Below are positions 17,327-25,089 of a stretch of DNA of 40,262 bases, piece by piece. A program made the translations under genes and the position numbers. Location of the stretch: NCBI GenBank assembly GCA_002317135.1, contig DCIX01000008.1, positions 1 through 40,262 on the forward strand. Direction: 5' to 3'. The stretch is from Bacteroidales bacterium UBA1715 (GTDB lineage: Bacteria > Bacteroidota > Bacteroidia > Bacteroidales > UBA1715). The number at the start of each line of letters is the position of its first letter. Position 1 is the stretch's first letter. Below the pieces are notes generated by a model. The model made no database searches, had not been told where the DNA came from, and saw nothing but the letters and a program-made list of their open reading frames with translations.

Positions 17327-19009
17327 TTATAAATCTTCTATGATAAATAAATCGTCTGTTTGAAGGGTTACATCAAAATCAAAATATTTCTTTTCTGTTG
17401 ACTTTTCAACTGTAACATTGCGTTGTACATGCAAATAGTTTGGACCAGAGTATTCGATTACATATTGGCCTTCATTCAATGTGCATTCATAATGTCCTTC
17501 TTCGTCTATACGCACTTCCTTCAACACTTCGTTAGAGATTGCCTTGCGAACAAGAACACGAGTTTTCTTGTAACTTTCAGCATTCTTATCCTCAAATGTA
17601 ACAGTTCCACGCAATGTAGCAGGAATAGTTACTTCCTCTTTCACATATTCAACCTGGAAAATATCGCTACCACCAAAAGTAAAATACCCTTCGTTAAATG
17701 CAACAGAATAGTAACCGATTTCACCATTTAAAGCTGGTTTGTAAAACATATTGTCGTCTGGAGTATTGATTGGGTGACCAAGGTTTTCTGGTTTTGACCA
17801 ATTATCATTACCACTATTTACCGATTTAAATACATCAAAACCACCCATATTGTAGTGACCAATAGATGTGAAATACAATGTTTTACCATCGGCTAAAATT
17901 GTCGGACAAGATTCATCATATTCGGTATTAATTGTAGCACCTAAATTTTGCAATTTAGACCATTCAAATTTCTTTGCATTCTTCAATTCACTCTTCCACA
18001 AATCGTATCCACCCATACCACCTTCTTTATTAGAAGCAACATATAAGGTATTGCCATCAGCAGATATTGCAGCGGCAGAAATCAACGCATCTGGTAAGTT
18101 AATTGTTTTGCCAAATCTCTTCATTAACGACCACGAAGAATTACGACTTGCACGTGTACTATAATACAATGTTCCACCTTGTTTTATGTCATTCAAGTCA
18201 TCTATATTTGAATGCTTACACAACAACATAAATGTACCTTCATCATTGACAGCCAATACACTACAATGTCCAAAAGTCACCAATTGATCAGACACATCTA
18301 TTGGTGCAGACCAATGTTCACCACCTAAAAACTTAGAACAGTAAATACGAAGTCTACTTTCTATTCCACCTTCGCCACCATCTTTATAAATAACTTGTTG
18401 CTTTTCCAAACGAGTAAAGAACAACAACTTACCATCGGCCGTTGGACACGGATTAAAGTCATTGAATTCCGTATTCAAAACATTACCAATATTGAAAATT
18501 TCCACTGGTTGTGGATTTTTTATGATTTCTGCAGCGGTACGACAAGAAATCATCTCACGCATAGCACGCTTACGAGATTGCAATTCGTTCGGTGAAAGTC
18601 TATCAATATATTGTTGATATGCAACAACACCTTCTTCATAAAATTTGTTTGTATGATACCCACGAGCCAGAGCATACCATGCAGAAATAGGTGCTTTTCG
18701 TTCCGAAGCAGAACCTTCGATATAATCAGGTGTTACCTCTTTTACCGCTTTTTTCAAATACGAAATAGAACGACCAGCCTCGAATGGCATACGCTGATAA
18801 CAAAGACCAATTTTGTAATTAATGTTACAGTTATCTGGATCGTCTTTCAATAAATCCTTAAACAATTTTAATGCGTGCTCGTAATCTGCATTAAAAAAGT
18901 AATATTCAGCATCCAATCGAACTGATTGAGTTTTATCATCTTGAGTCTGCGAAAATACTGAGAATGAAATTGTTAGCAGACATAAAATTATTTGAAGTTT
19001 TTTTACCAT
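17327..19009 (-). CDS. Exported TPR / PD40 beta-propeller protein
   Basis: A 560-aa protein with a signal peptide (MVKKLQIILCLLTISFSVFS). Then TPR-like repeats (about 25-150; YYFFNADYEHALKLFKDLLKDDPDN), a PD40/WD40-like propeller (about 165-455) with repeats of the type PCPTADGKLLFFTR, ISADGNTLYVASN and ILADGKTLYFTS, and a carboxypeptidase-regulatory-like beta domain (about 465-555). Related periplasmic proteins carry an OmpA-like peptidoglycan-binding domain; this one lacks it. A role in the envelope or near the T9SS (PorE-like layout without OmpA) is speculative. The frame opens at a TTG at 19021, but the ATG at 19009 has AAAGGA at the right distance. Operon with recX and prfB. Confidence 0.82.
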   Translation of the reverse strand: MVKKLQIILCLLTISFSVFSQTQDDKTQSVRLDAEYYFFNADYEHALKLFKDLLKDDPDNCNINYKIGLCYQRMPFEAGRSISYLKKAVKEVTPDYIEGSASERKAPISAWYALARGYHTNKFYEEGVVAYQQYIDRLSPNELQSRKRAMREMISCRTAAEIIKNPQPVEIFNIGNVLNTEFNDFNPCPTADGKLLFFTRLEKQQVIYKDGGEGGIESRLRIYCSKFLGGEHWSAPIDVSDQLVTFGHCSVLAVNDEGTFMLLCKHSNIDDLNDIKQGGTLYYSTRASRNSSWSLMKRFGKTINLPDALISAAAISADGNTLYVASNKEGGMGGYDLWKSELKNAKKFEWSKLQNLGATINTEYDESCPTILADGKTLYFTSIGHYNMGGFDVFKSVNSGNDNWSKPENLGHPINTPDDNMFYKPALNGEIGYYSVAFNEGYFTFGGSDIFQVEYVKEEVTIPATLRGTVTFEDKNAESYKKTRVLVRKAISNEVLKEVRIDEEGHYECTLNEGQYVIEYSGPNYLHVQRNVTVEKSTEKKYFDFDVTLQTDDLFIIEDL

Positions 19010-19029
19010 CGTCCTTTTCAAATTTGTTT

Positions 19030-19063
19030 CAAATATAAAAAAATAAGGAATAAATACTATAAA
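19030..19063 (-). promoter_or_regulatory. Promoter of the TPR/PD40-recX-prfB operon
   Basis: On the minus strand, TATATTTG (19030-19037) fits TAnnTTTG, and TTTA (19060-19063) lies 22 bp upstream as an approximate -33 box. Confidence 0.5.
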
Positions 19064-19110
19064 GCATAAAAACTTTCAAGTAGGTTTTTATTGACAGAAA
19101 TCTAACAAAA

Positions 19111-19142
19111 CAAAAAAAGGCATCCAATTTGATGCCTTTTGG
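19111..19142 (-). terminator. Intrinsic terminator after the C10 peptidase locus
   Basis: AAAAGGCATC (19115-19124) pairs perfectly with GATGCCTTTT (19131-19140), followed on the minus strand by a run of T. Confidence 0.75.
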
Positions 19143-19223
19143 TTGCCCTATAGAATGACCTCCATCACCCAATGACAGAAAGCCATTACAAAAAAGATTT
19201 GCTTACAACATTACCATGCAAAA

Positions 19224-19318
19224 ATTCCGCAGAAACGAACCGTTTTGGTTCATTCCTACGGAATGTATGGTGGTGGAAACCGTTTGTTTCTACCAAGCGT
19301 GTATGCCGTTAGGCATAC
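19224..19318. other. Three consecutive hairpins in a gene-free spacer
   Basis: Between the terminator at 19111-19142 and the lipoprotein stop codon lie three stem-loops. The first is ATTCCG (19224-19229) with CGGAAT (19259-19264), with inner GAACC/GGTTC. The second is GGTGGAAAC (19272-19280) with GTTTCTACC (19286-19294), one G-T pair. The third is GTATGCC (19301-19307) with GGCATAC (19312-19318). No ORF is supported. They would lie in the 3' UTR of the lipoprotein mRNA. Confidence 0.55.
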
Positions 19319-19338
19319 GGGTATTACACAAACATTTT

Positions 19339-19902
19339 CTATTTTATTCTTTTCACTCCTTCGTAAGTAAAGAATTCACCTGTTTCTATCATTTTATTTA
19401 GTTTCTCTTTATCAAGAGATACTTGATATTGTTCTTCTCCATTTATAATATTCCCAGTTAAGGTCTTCACCATGAAATCACTAACATCAAGTAATTTATA
19501 TATTTCTAAATATGGATCTTTTTCAAGTATTCTTGAGTTAAGAGTGTCTAGAATGTCTTTATTTTTATATTCATCGGTAAAATAAAGATTCCAAATTTCA
19601 TCATATTCCGAGAATTTTGTATCTAAAAACATACCATGTACAAATAACCACGGAGCATAATAATATCCTTTCTCCAATTGTTGCCAATAATTACCAGCAT
19701 CACCACGACTTGGATAAATGCTAACTTTCCCCTTTTTCTGACCTACTTGTACATATTCACGATAGTCTGCTTTGGGAAGAATTACATATTTATCTGACGA
19801 TATTCCTTCTATAAGCCCTTCCGGATATTCTTTTGTACAGGCCGTAAACACAATTGACAACAACAAAGATACATATAGCATCAAAATAACTTTTGTTTTC
19901 AT
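19339..19902 (-). CDS. Lipoprotein of unknown function next to C10 peptidase
   Basis: A 187-aa protein with a clear lipoprotein signal (MKTKVILMLYVSLLLSIVF, then TAC with the lipidated Cys at about 22). The mature part is soluble, with many aromatic and charged residues, and no known domain was recognised. It starts 5 bp after the stop of the C10 peptidase gene, so the two are cotranscribed. In other bacteria C10 proteases are encoded beside inhibitor proteins (Spi with SpeB, the Bfi lipoproteins in Bacteroides fragilis), so an inhibitor or immunity role is a reasonable inference from position; sequence similarity could not be tested. Confidence 0.78.
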   Translation of the reverse strand: MKTKVILMLYVSLLLSIVFTACTKEYPEGLIEGISSDKYVILPKADYREYVQVGQKKGKVSIYPSRGDAGNYWQQLEKGYYYAPWLFVHGMFLDTKFSEYDEIWNLYFTDEYKNKDILDTLNSRILEKDPYLEIYKLLDVSDFMVKTLTGNIINGEEQYQVSLDKEKLNKMIETGEFFTYEGVKRIK

Positions 19903-19907
19903 AAATT

Positions 19908-21566
19908 TTACTGTTTTATAAATGATTTAGAATAAATTTTTCCGTTAGTTTTTATATCTACAAAATATATTCCTGAAGGATATTTGATAGTATTTATAAC
20001 TATCTTATTTTTTTCTGTTGCAAATTTTTCTATTTCCTTTCCCATTACATTAAAAATCGTTATTTGATAATCACATATATCTGATTCACAGAATTGAATT
20101 GTAACATTATCCTTTACAGGGTTAGGGTATATCAAAATTTTATCTACAACTATCGGATATTCTTCGTCTATAGATACAAATGAGTTTTGATAGTTATCTT
20201 CTATATACGATTTTAAAGTTGGTCTTTTAAATATTTTACATAACAATGATGTTCCTGCATTGGCATGAAATCCCGGTTTTAAGACAACACTGTCTTTTGC
20301 GATAAAACGACAACTTGAATTATCTTGAACAACAAATGTTGTATTATTCCCTGCTACAGAAATAGAACCTTTTGATTGATAAGTTTTATTTTGACTCATC
20401 CCTTCTATATAAGAAATAGTTACATTTGTTAAGGATAGATCATTCATAACATCGGGTCTAATATTTACAATACAATAGTGCGTTCCACCATTTTGAAAAT
20501 CGTAAGAGCCAGCATTATTAGGTTCAAACAAGTCCTCAAAATCACACCATAACAAACAATTATTCCAACCCAAATTAAAATGAAAATTATCATTCCTCGA
20601 ATTATAACCATCGCAAATAAAAGCATGTCCCTTTTCATGTGGACTAATATACACATATATTACAGGACGTTCAGCCTCAATCTCATTTTTCAAGTAATTC
20701 ACCCATGTATTATATAAAGTAAACCACTTTTTCTGATAAGTAATCATATCTTTATAACCAATTAGTAATAACCCATTTACAATATCAGTTCTTGAAGTAC
20801 CAGAATCACAACCTCCAGAACAGTAATTGGTGTTATTTTTATTACCAACCATTCTCAACATATATGATATAGATATTTGTTCTATAGAAAAATTTGGTCT
20901 ACTTGTATGTAAAGAATCTGCCATATTCCACCAATCAAAATCTACATAATCACCATAAGAGAACCCCCAATAATTTATTAATTGTCCCATTGCAACAGAT
21001 GCACATCCCGCTGTACACTTGTCACAATTATCATACCCACAATACAAAGAATTTGGTGATAAACTATTATATCCAGGGCATTGACCATCATTAGTCATGC
21101 TTTGTCCCCATCTTGAGGAAACCAAATAAGTTTCTTCAACATATGTCTTTAATTGCATTTTGGAGTCTTCAGAAAGCAGTTTGTCCCATTTTTTGTGTCG
21201 GTCCTCCTTATGCCAATTCTCTTCTACGGCTATATCAACAATGAACTCATATTGCTCCATCCAATCCCAAAAAACATCGGGACCTTCATTTAAAGCAATA
21301 GCTCCTTCGTCGGAATATGCTACCACAGGATTTAAATTCCTATTGGCAGGAACTATTACCCAACCGCCATCCTGCATATTGTTTATATAAAGGCTCGGAT
21401 GACCTTTATATTCCTTTACCAATGTTTCTGTTACATTCTTTTTAAATCCGTAATTTTCAAGGAAAAAATTCTCAGCTATTATCCGAGAAACTTTTTCATC
21501 AACCTCTTGAGAAAAACAGACGAACCCCAAGACCGAGAACAGCAAACTAAGAAATATTTTCTTCAT
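19908..21566 (-). CDS. C10 family cysteine peptidase with T9SS sorting domain
   Basis: A 552-aa secreted streptopain-like protease. Signal peptide MKKIFLSLLFSVLGFVCFSQ. A propeptide region (about 20-145) contains YINNMQDGGWVIVPANRNL, typical of C10 proenzymes. The catalytic domain (about 150-370) has nucleophile Cys188 in CTAGCASVAMGQ, His314 in KGHAFICDGY and the FNLGWNN region. Next is a 3-coathanger-like beta segment with VVLKPGFHANAGTSL (about 427-441). The C-terminal T9SS type A sorting domain (about 475-552) has ILIYPNPVKDNVTI and PSGIYFVDIKTNGK. It should be exported and attached to or released from the cell surface. It starts 14 bp after the fibre-like pseudogene and is followed by the lipoprotein gene. 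Confidence 0.92.
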   Translation of the reverse strand: MKKIFLSLLFSVLGFVCFSQEVDEKVSRIIAENFFLENYGFKKNVTETLVKEYKGHPSLYINNMQDGGWVIVPANRNLNPVVAYSDEGAIALNEGPDVFWDWMEQYEFIVDIAVEENWHKEDRHKKWDKLLSEDSKMQLKTYVEETYLVSSRWGQSMTNDGQCPGYNSLSPNSLYCGYDNCDKCTAGCASVAMGQLINYWGFSYGDYVDFDWWNMADSLHTSRPNFSIEQISISYMLRMVGNKNNTNYCSGGCDSGTSRTDIVNGLLLIGYKDMITYQKKWFTLYNTWVNYLKNEIEAERPVIYVYISPHEKGHAFICDGYNSRNDNFHFNLGWNNCLLWCDFEDLFEPNNAGSYDFQNGGTHYCIVNIRPDVMNDLSLTNVTISYIEGMSQNKTYQSKGSISVAGNNTTFVVQDNSSCRFIAKDSVVLKPGFHANAGTSLLCKIFKRPTLKSYIEDNYQNSFVSIDEEYPIVVDKILIYPNPVKDNVTIQFCESDICDYQITIFNVMGKEIEKFATEKNKIVINTIKYPSGIYFVDIKTNGKIYSKSFIKQ

Positions 21567-21580
21567 AGTTGTTCTTGTTT

Positions 21581-22468
21581 TTATTCAGACAAGCGTGATT
21601 GTAATTCTTTGATTTGCTTTTGTTGCTCTATTATGTATAGAGTCAACTCTTCTATTTTTTGTAAAAGCAAATTGTCCATATCACCTATCTTATAGCCATT
21701 TTCTTTGAAATCTTTTGCCGATGGCACATCAGGAAGGTGTTTGTTCTCTTTTACATATTCTGCAACTTCTTCTATACTATGAAGTTTGTAATCCTTTTCA
21801 AACACATAATCCGCTGACGGCACATTTGCAATAACCTTAACTTCTTCGCATAAAATGCCACCTTTAACTGCTAGTTTAAAATTAGAAGTAGAAGTTAAGT
21901 TTGATGTCCCGATACCAACGAAATCAGAAAAATACGATTTCCCAACTACTCCAAATTTGAAATTTGTGGGATTTGATGTGCCGTTTATTGTTAATGCTGG
22001 GGTGGTTAGTTTAGTCTCAAAATTGGCACTACTCGCCGATATTGAACCTGTAACCTTTATGTTTGCTGCATTTACAGAATCTGAACATACAATCTTGCCG
22101 TTAGTTGTTAAAGTTCCATCACTAGTAAGTTTAAATATCTTACTGCTATTTGAATACCAGTTGTTGAATGAAAACGTTCCATGACCTATATCTGCAGAAC
22201 TAGAAGGTGCAGGTACGCTTCGTCTAAAATGAATGCCATCCTAAGCAACCTCTACGTTTTCCCAAGTATAATCTGTTCCGTAATAACGAAATACCTTATA
22301 ATGATTTGAAGATACTTCAGAATACGGAACGCCAGTGGTTTCTGGCAATAATTGTACTGTTCCTGTTCTATTGATTGTTCCCGAAGTTGTTGAACTTCCA
22401 CTCCATTGTTGTGCCACAGCACCCATTGCCATTACACTTGTGACAATACATAGTAAAAATTTTTTCAT
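21581..22468 (-). pseudogene. Fibre-like surface protein gene interrupted by an in-frame TAG
   Basis: One continuous 296-codon frame with a single TAG at 22243-22241. The 5' part (22468-22241, 75 aa) has a signal peptide (MKKFLLCIVTSVMAMGAVA) and ends ...TWENVEVA. Past the stop the same frame reads DGIHFRRSVPAPSS, then a repeat-rich beta fibre (GTLTTNGKIVCSDSVNAANI, TKLTTPALTINGTS, SDFVGIGTSNLTS), and ends with the very common Bacteroidota tail ADYVFEKDYKLHSIEEVAEY...ENKHLPDVPSA followed by a coiled coil (LLQKIEELTLYIIEQQKQ). The total of about 295 aa is normal for such proteins. A single C-to-T change from CAG would explain the stop. Read either as a recent pseudogene, a suppressed or readthrough gene, or a sequencing error. 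Confidence 0.85.
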
Positions 22469-22495
22469 AAAGTATCATTTTAAATTTTCGAAAAA

Positions 22496-22503
22496 CAAAT
22501 ATA
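22496..22503 (-). promoter_or_regulatory. -7 element of the fibre-C10-lipoprotein operon
   Basis: TATATTTG on the minus strand is a perfect TAnnTTTG, 28 bp before the ATG at 22468. A TTTG lies 26 bp upstream, slightly farther than usual. It is divergent from the AraC promoter. Confidence 0.55.
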
Positions 22504-22603
22504 TTACAAAAAAACTAATTTTTCATTGGCAAATTTCACTAAAACATTGTGCATTTTAGTTATTCTACAGATCATTACAGTTAAAAAAAATCAACCTTTA
22601 TTT

Positions 22604-22611
22604 TACTTTTG
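22604..22611 (+). promoter_or_regulatory. -7 element of the AraC-type gene
   Basis: TACTTTTG fits TAnnTTTG. Transcription would begin near 22618, about 22 bp before the inferred translation start at 22640. This supports the longer reading frame of the regulator. Confidence 0.5.
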
Positions 22612-22639
22612 ATAAAAATTCTAAGCTATAGGATACACA

Positions 22640-23455
22640 ATAGATGACCTCTATAAATTAGATTTAACAAACAGCAGTCATTTCATTTTTTTATTATGCG
22701 AGTGCGGTATATTTTCTGTGTATCAGAATCAAAAATTTGTGACTATCACACCCAATATGGGAATAATACTGATGCCACAAGCTTCGTATAAGATAATTTC
22801 GAGTTCGCCAGATTGCAGAGTAGAAATCATATATAAAAATATTAACGACGAATATCACAAACAGTTACTTGCACCTATTATAGATATTCTTAACAATCTG
22901 AAAGCTTTTAAAAACAACTGCTACCATCTTACAGAGGAATGTCATCGAGTAATAACTCATTTGGCGGGAGAAATAAGGAAATCTAATGAACGCCTAAAGC
23001 ACACAAACGATGGTAACAAAATAAAACTAGAAAAATATTACCAATCAATGTGTATTCACAGTGTAGGATTAAACATTGTTTTAGAAAACGGTTTTAATAT
23101 CGAAGGAAACGCAAGTTCCCTAGAGGCAGATATTGTTAGTGACTTTGTTATCCTTGTACAAAAACACTGCAAAACCGAACGCAAGGTGGATTTCTATGCT
23201 CAAAAATTGGGGATTTCTGTTTCAAAATTATCAAAGGCAACGTGTTCTTTAATGGACAAAACACCATCGAAACTTATTGCAGAACAAACCATTTCTCAAA
23301 TAATAGGCGAAGCATTAATCCCTCAAAACAATAACAAAATAATTGCTGAAAAATTTGGTTTCACCGATATTTCTGGTTTATACAGATATATCAGAACCCA
23401 TACGGAATACAAAAATCTTAGTCAATTAACGGCCGCGTTTAAAGTACAGCGGTAA
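22640..23455 (+). CDS. AraC-type transcriptional regulator, start codon apparently lost
   Basis: The C-terminal part has a double helix-turn-helix of AraC type (DFYAQKLGISVSKLSKATCS and IIAEKFGFTDISGLYRYIRTH). The N-terminal half is a cupin-like sensor. The first usual start codon is a GTG at 22718, but the frame stays open and protein-like upstream: IDDLYKLDLTNSSHF, then IFLLCECGIFSVYQN, which completes the expected sensor strands. That extension has no ATG, GTG or TTG. The best candidate is ATA at 22640, with AGGA 7 nt upstream and a promoter at 22604-22611. The full length would be 271 aa. The gene diverges from the fibre-C10-lipoprotein operon and may regulate it. It may be inactive, weakly expressed from AUA, or used from the GTG as a truncated 245-aa form. 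Confidence 0.72.
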   Translation: MDDLYKLDLTNSSHFIFLLCECGIFSVYQNQKFVTITPNMGIILMPQASYKIISSSPDCRVEIIYKNINDEYHKQLLAPIIDILNNLKAFKNNCYHLTEECHRVITHLAGEIRKSNERLKHTNDGNKIKLEKYYQSMCIHSVGLNIVLENGFNIEGNASSLEADIVSDFVILVQKHCKTERKVDFYAQKLGISVSKLSKATCSLMDKTPSKLIAEQTISQIIGEALIPQNNNKIIAEKFGFTDISGLYRYIRTHTEYKNLSQLTAAFKVQR

Positions 23456-23521
23456 TTATGCAAAAAATATATACAACGCCCGCAAAACCACAAAAATTTC
23501 GTAAAGTTTCCGGAGGTGCAG

Positions 23522-23566
23522 AAAAAAAGCTTGTAAATTTTTGATAATCAAAACACTTACAAGCTT
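23522..23566 (-). terminator. Intrinsic terminator of tRNA-Gln
   Basis: AAGCTTGTAA (23527-23536) pairs perfectly with TTACAAGCTT (23557-23566), followed on the minus strand by a T-run. Confidence 0.75.
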
Positions 23567-23573
23567 AATCAAG

Positions 23574-23644
23574 TTGCCCCATAGAGATTCGAACTCCAAC
23601 TAACAGATCCAGAGTCTGCTGTGCTACCATTACACAATGAGGCA
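23574..23644 (-). tRNA. tRNA-Gln (anticodon CTG)
   Basis: A 71-nt cloverleaf on the minus strand. The acceptor TGCCTCA pairs with TGGGGCA, with A as discriminator. The anticodon loop CTCTGGA lies in a GCAGA/TCTGT stem, giving CTG. The T-arm has TTCGAAT. No CCA is encoded. The U1-A72 pair is typical of tRNA-Gln. Confidence 0.9.
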
Positions 23645-23647
23645 AAG

Positions 23648-23679
23648 AAAAAAGACCCCGTTTACAAAACGAGGTCTTT
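23648..23679 (-). terminator. Intrinsic terminator of the rpsF-rpsR-rplI operon
   Basis: AAAGACC (23651-23657) pairs with GGTCTTT (23673-23679), extended by CGTTT/AAACG; T-run on the minus strand. It lies between rplI and tRNA-Gln. Confidence 0.85.
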
Positions 23680-23692
23680 AGTCATTGTTGTC

Positions 23693-24139
23693 TTATTCTG
23701 CTACAACTTCGAAAGGAACGTTAACTACAACGCCTTTGTAAAGTGTAATTTTGCAAGAGTAAGAACCTAATTCTTTAATTGAATTTTCTTTCAATGTAAT
23801 CTTATGACGGTCAATTTCGTATCCAGCCTTAGCAAGAGATTCTGCAATTTGGATAGTGTTAACTGAACCAAAGATTTTACCTGTTGCACTTGCTTTTGTT
23901 GCAATAGAAAGAGTTACATTTTCAAGTTTAGCAGCCATTTCAATAGCTTCATTCTTGATTTTTTCTTCCTTGTGAGCACGTTGTTTCATTGTTTCTTCGT
24001 GCTGTTTCTTTGCAGATGCAGTTGCGATAATAGCAAAACCTTGAGGAATAAGATAATTTTCTCCGTAACCGTTCTTAACTGTTACTACTTCGTTTTTAAG
24101 TCCTAGATTTGGGACGTCTTTTATCAAAATAATTTCCAT
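23693..24139 (-). CDS. rplI: 50S ribosomal protein L9
   Basis: A 148-aa protein of normal L9 length. MEIILIKDVPNLGLKNEVVTVKNGYGENYLIPQG is the N-terminal rRNA-binding domain. The long connecting helix (AKKQHEETMKQRAHKEEKIKNEAIEMAAKLE) and the C-terminal domain (GKIFGSVNTIQIAE) follow. Last gene of the rpsF-rpsR-rplI operon, 8 bp after rpsR, terminated at 23648-23679. Confidence 0.98.
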   Translation of the reverse strand: MEIILIKDVPNLGLKNEVVTVKNGYGENYLIPQGFAIIATASAKKQHEETMKQRAHKEEKIKNEAIEMAAKLENVTLSIATKASATGKIFGSVNTIQIAESLAKAGYEIDRHKITLKENSIKELGSYSCKITLYKGVVVNVPFEVVAE

Positions 24140-24147
24140 GTTCGCTA

Positions 24148-24417
24148 CTATTTTAACAAGTCTGTTACATAAGGTAATAAGGCAAGGTGACGAGCACGCT
24201 TAATTGCTACTGCAACTTTCTTTTGATATTTAATTGAAGTTCCAGTAATACGACGAGGAAGGATTTTTCCTTGTTCGTTCAAGAATTTTTTCAAGAATTC
24301 AGGATCTTTGTAATCGATATATTTGATTCCAAGTTTTCTGAATCGACAATATTTTTTCTTTTTAACTTCTACTGATGGAGGAGTCAAGTATCTGATTTCT
24401 GATTGTGCTTGTGCCAT
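24148..24417 (-). CDS. rpsR: 30S ribosomal protein S18
   Basis: An 89-aa protein with the S18 signature: YCRFRKLGIKYIDYKD, FLNEQGKILPRRITGTS, and QKKVAVAIKRARHLALLPY. It binds the 30S platform as a heterodimer with S6, which is encoded immediately upstream, 2 bp away. Confidence 0.98.
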   Translation of the reverse strand: MAQAQSEIRYLTPPSVEVKKKKYCRFRKLGIKYIDYKDPEFLKKFLNEQGKILPRRITGTSIKYQKKVAVAIKRARHLALLPYVTDLLK

Positions 24418-24419
24418 AA

Positions 24420-24770
24420 CTATTCGTTTTTAGAAGATTCTTGAACTTTGTTTCTTTTCTTTTCAGCGTAAGCGATTGCGTGTTTGTTCATCTTTACAAT
24501 AAGACTACGCAACACTCTTTCGTCACGTTTGAAAGCAATTGATAACTTTTCTACAGATTCGCTATCTGCTTTGAACTCATAAAGGTAGTAAAAACCTGAA
24601 GTCTTTTTCTGAATTGGGTAAGCAAGGTGCTTAAAGCCCCAGTTTTCAGAGTGAACGATTTCAGCGCCCATTCCCTTTATAAGCTGTTCGAACTTCTTAA
24701 CCGATTCCTCTGCCTGTGCGTCAGACAAAACGGGAGTTAAAATGAAAACGGTTTCATACTGATTTACCAT
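24420..24770 (-). CDS. rpsF: 30S ribosomal protein S6
   Basis: A 116-aa protein. MVNQYETVFILTPVLSDAQAE and the central GFKHLAYPIQKKTSGFYYLYEF are diagnostic of S6; a short lysine-rich tail follows. First gene of the operon. The leader is about 40 nt (from promoter 24815-24822). An S6-S18 binding leader is known in several phyla, but I could not make out its fold here. Confidence 0.98.
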   Translation of the reverse strand: MVNQYETVFILTPVLSDAQAEESVKKFEQLIKGMGAEIVHSENWGFKHLAYPIQKKTSGFYYLYEFKADSESVEKLSIAFKRDERVLRSLIVKMNKHAIAYAEKKRNKVQESSKNE

Positions 24771-24814
24771 AACAGCTAATTTTGTTTAATTGTTTATAAA
24801 TAATTTTTCGGTGG

Positions 24815-24822
24815 CAAAAGTA
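24815..24822 (-). promoter_or_regulatory. -7 element of the rpsF operon
   Basis: TACTTTTG on the minus strand fits TAnnTTTG, 45 bp before the rpsF ATG. Confidence 0.5.
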
Positions 24823-24952
24823 ATCATTTTCTTTGTTTTACCTAACGTCACACCTTTTTTTTTCAAATTATTTTTACTGATTTTCTCTTTTTCCGTATTG
24901 TTTTCACAAAAAAGTTTATATTTTTGCAATGCTTTTTCAAAAGCTCGGTCAA

Positions 24953-25039
24953 GGAAAGTTGGGTGAGTGGCTGAAACCAACAGTTTGCTAAACTGTCGAA
25001 CGGGTTACCGTTCCGGGGGTTCGAATCCCCCACTTTCCG
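24953..25039 (+). tRNA. tRNA-Ser (anticodon GCT)
   Basis: An 87-nt class II tRNA. The acceptor GGAAAGT pairs with ACTTTCC, with G as discriminator. The anticodon loop TTGCTAA lies in an ACAGT/ACTGT stem. It has a long variable arm (CGAACGGGTTACCGTTCC) and a T-arm GGGGG/CCCCC with TTCGAAT. No CCA is encoded. A TATTTTTG box lies at 24919-24926. Confidence 0.95.
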
Positions 25040-25089
25040 CAGAAGGGTTGCCAATAGGCAGCCCTTTCTTGTTTCTAAACATTACTACT

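Noticed and set aside
22241..22243. Genetic recoding of TAG in this organism
   Set aside because: Other genes here have normal stops and no suppressor or pyrrolysine genes are seen; a simple nonsense mutation is the more economical view.
24771..24810. S6-S18 autoregulatory leader of rpsF
   Set aside because: Expected in principle, but the short AT-rich leader shows no convincing stem with the CCG bulge.
24967..25089. N-terminal extension of the HD protein
   Set aside because: The extension would be encoded by tRNA-Ser and its 3' flank; the ATG at 25090 gives the normal family start.
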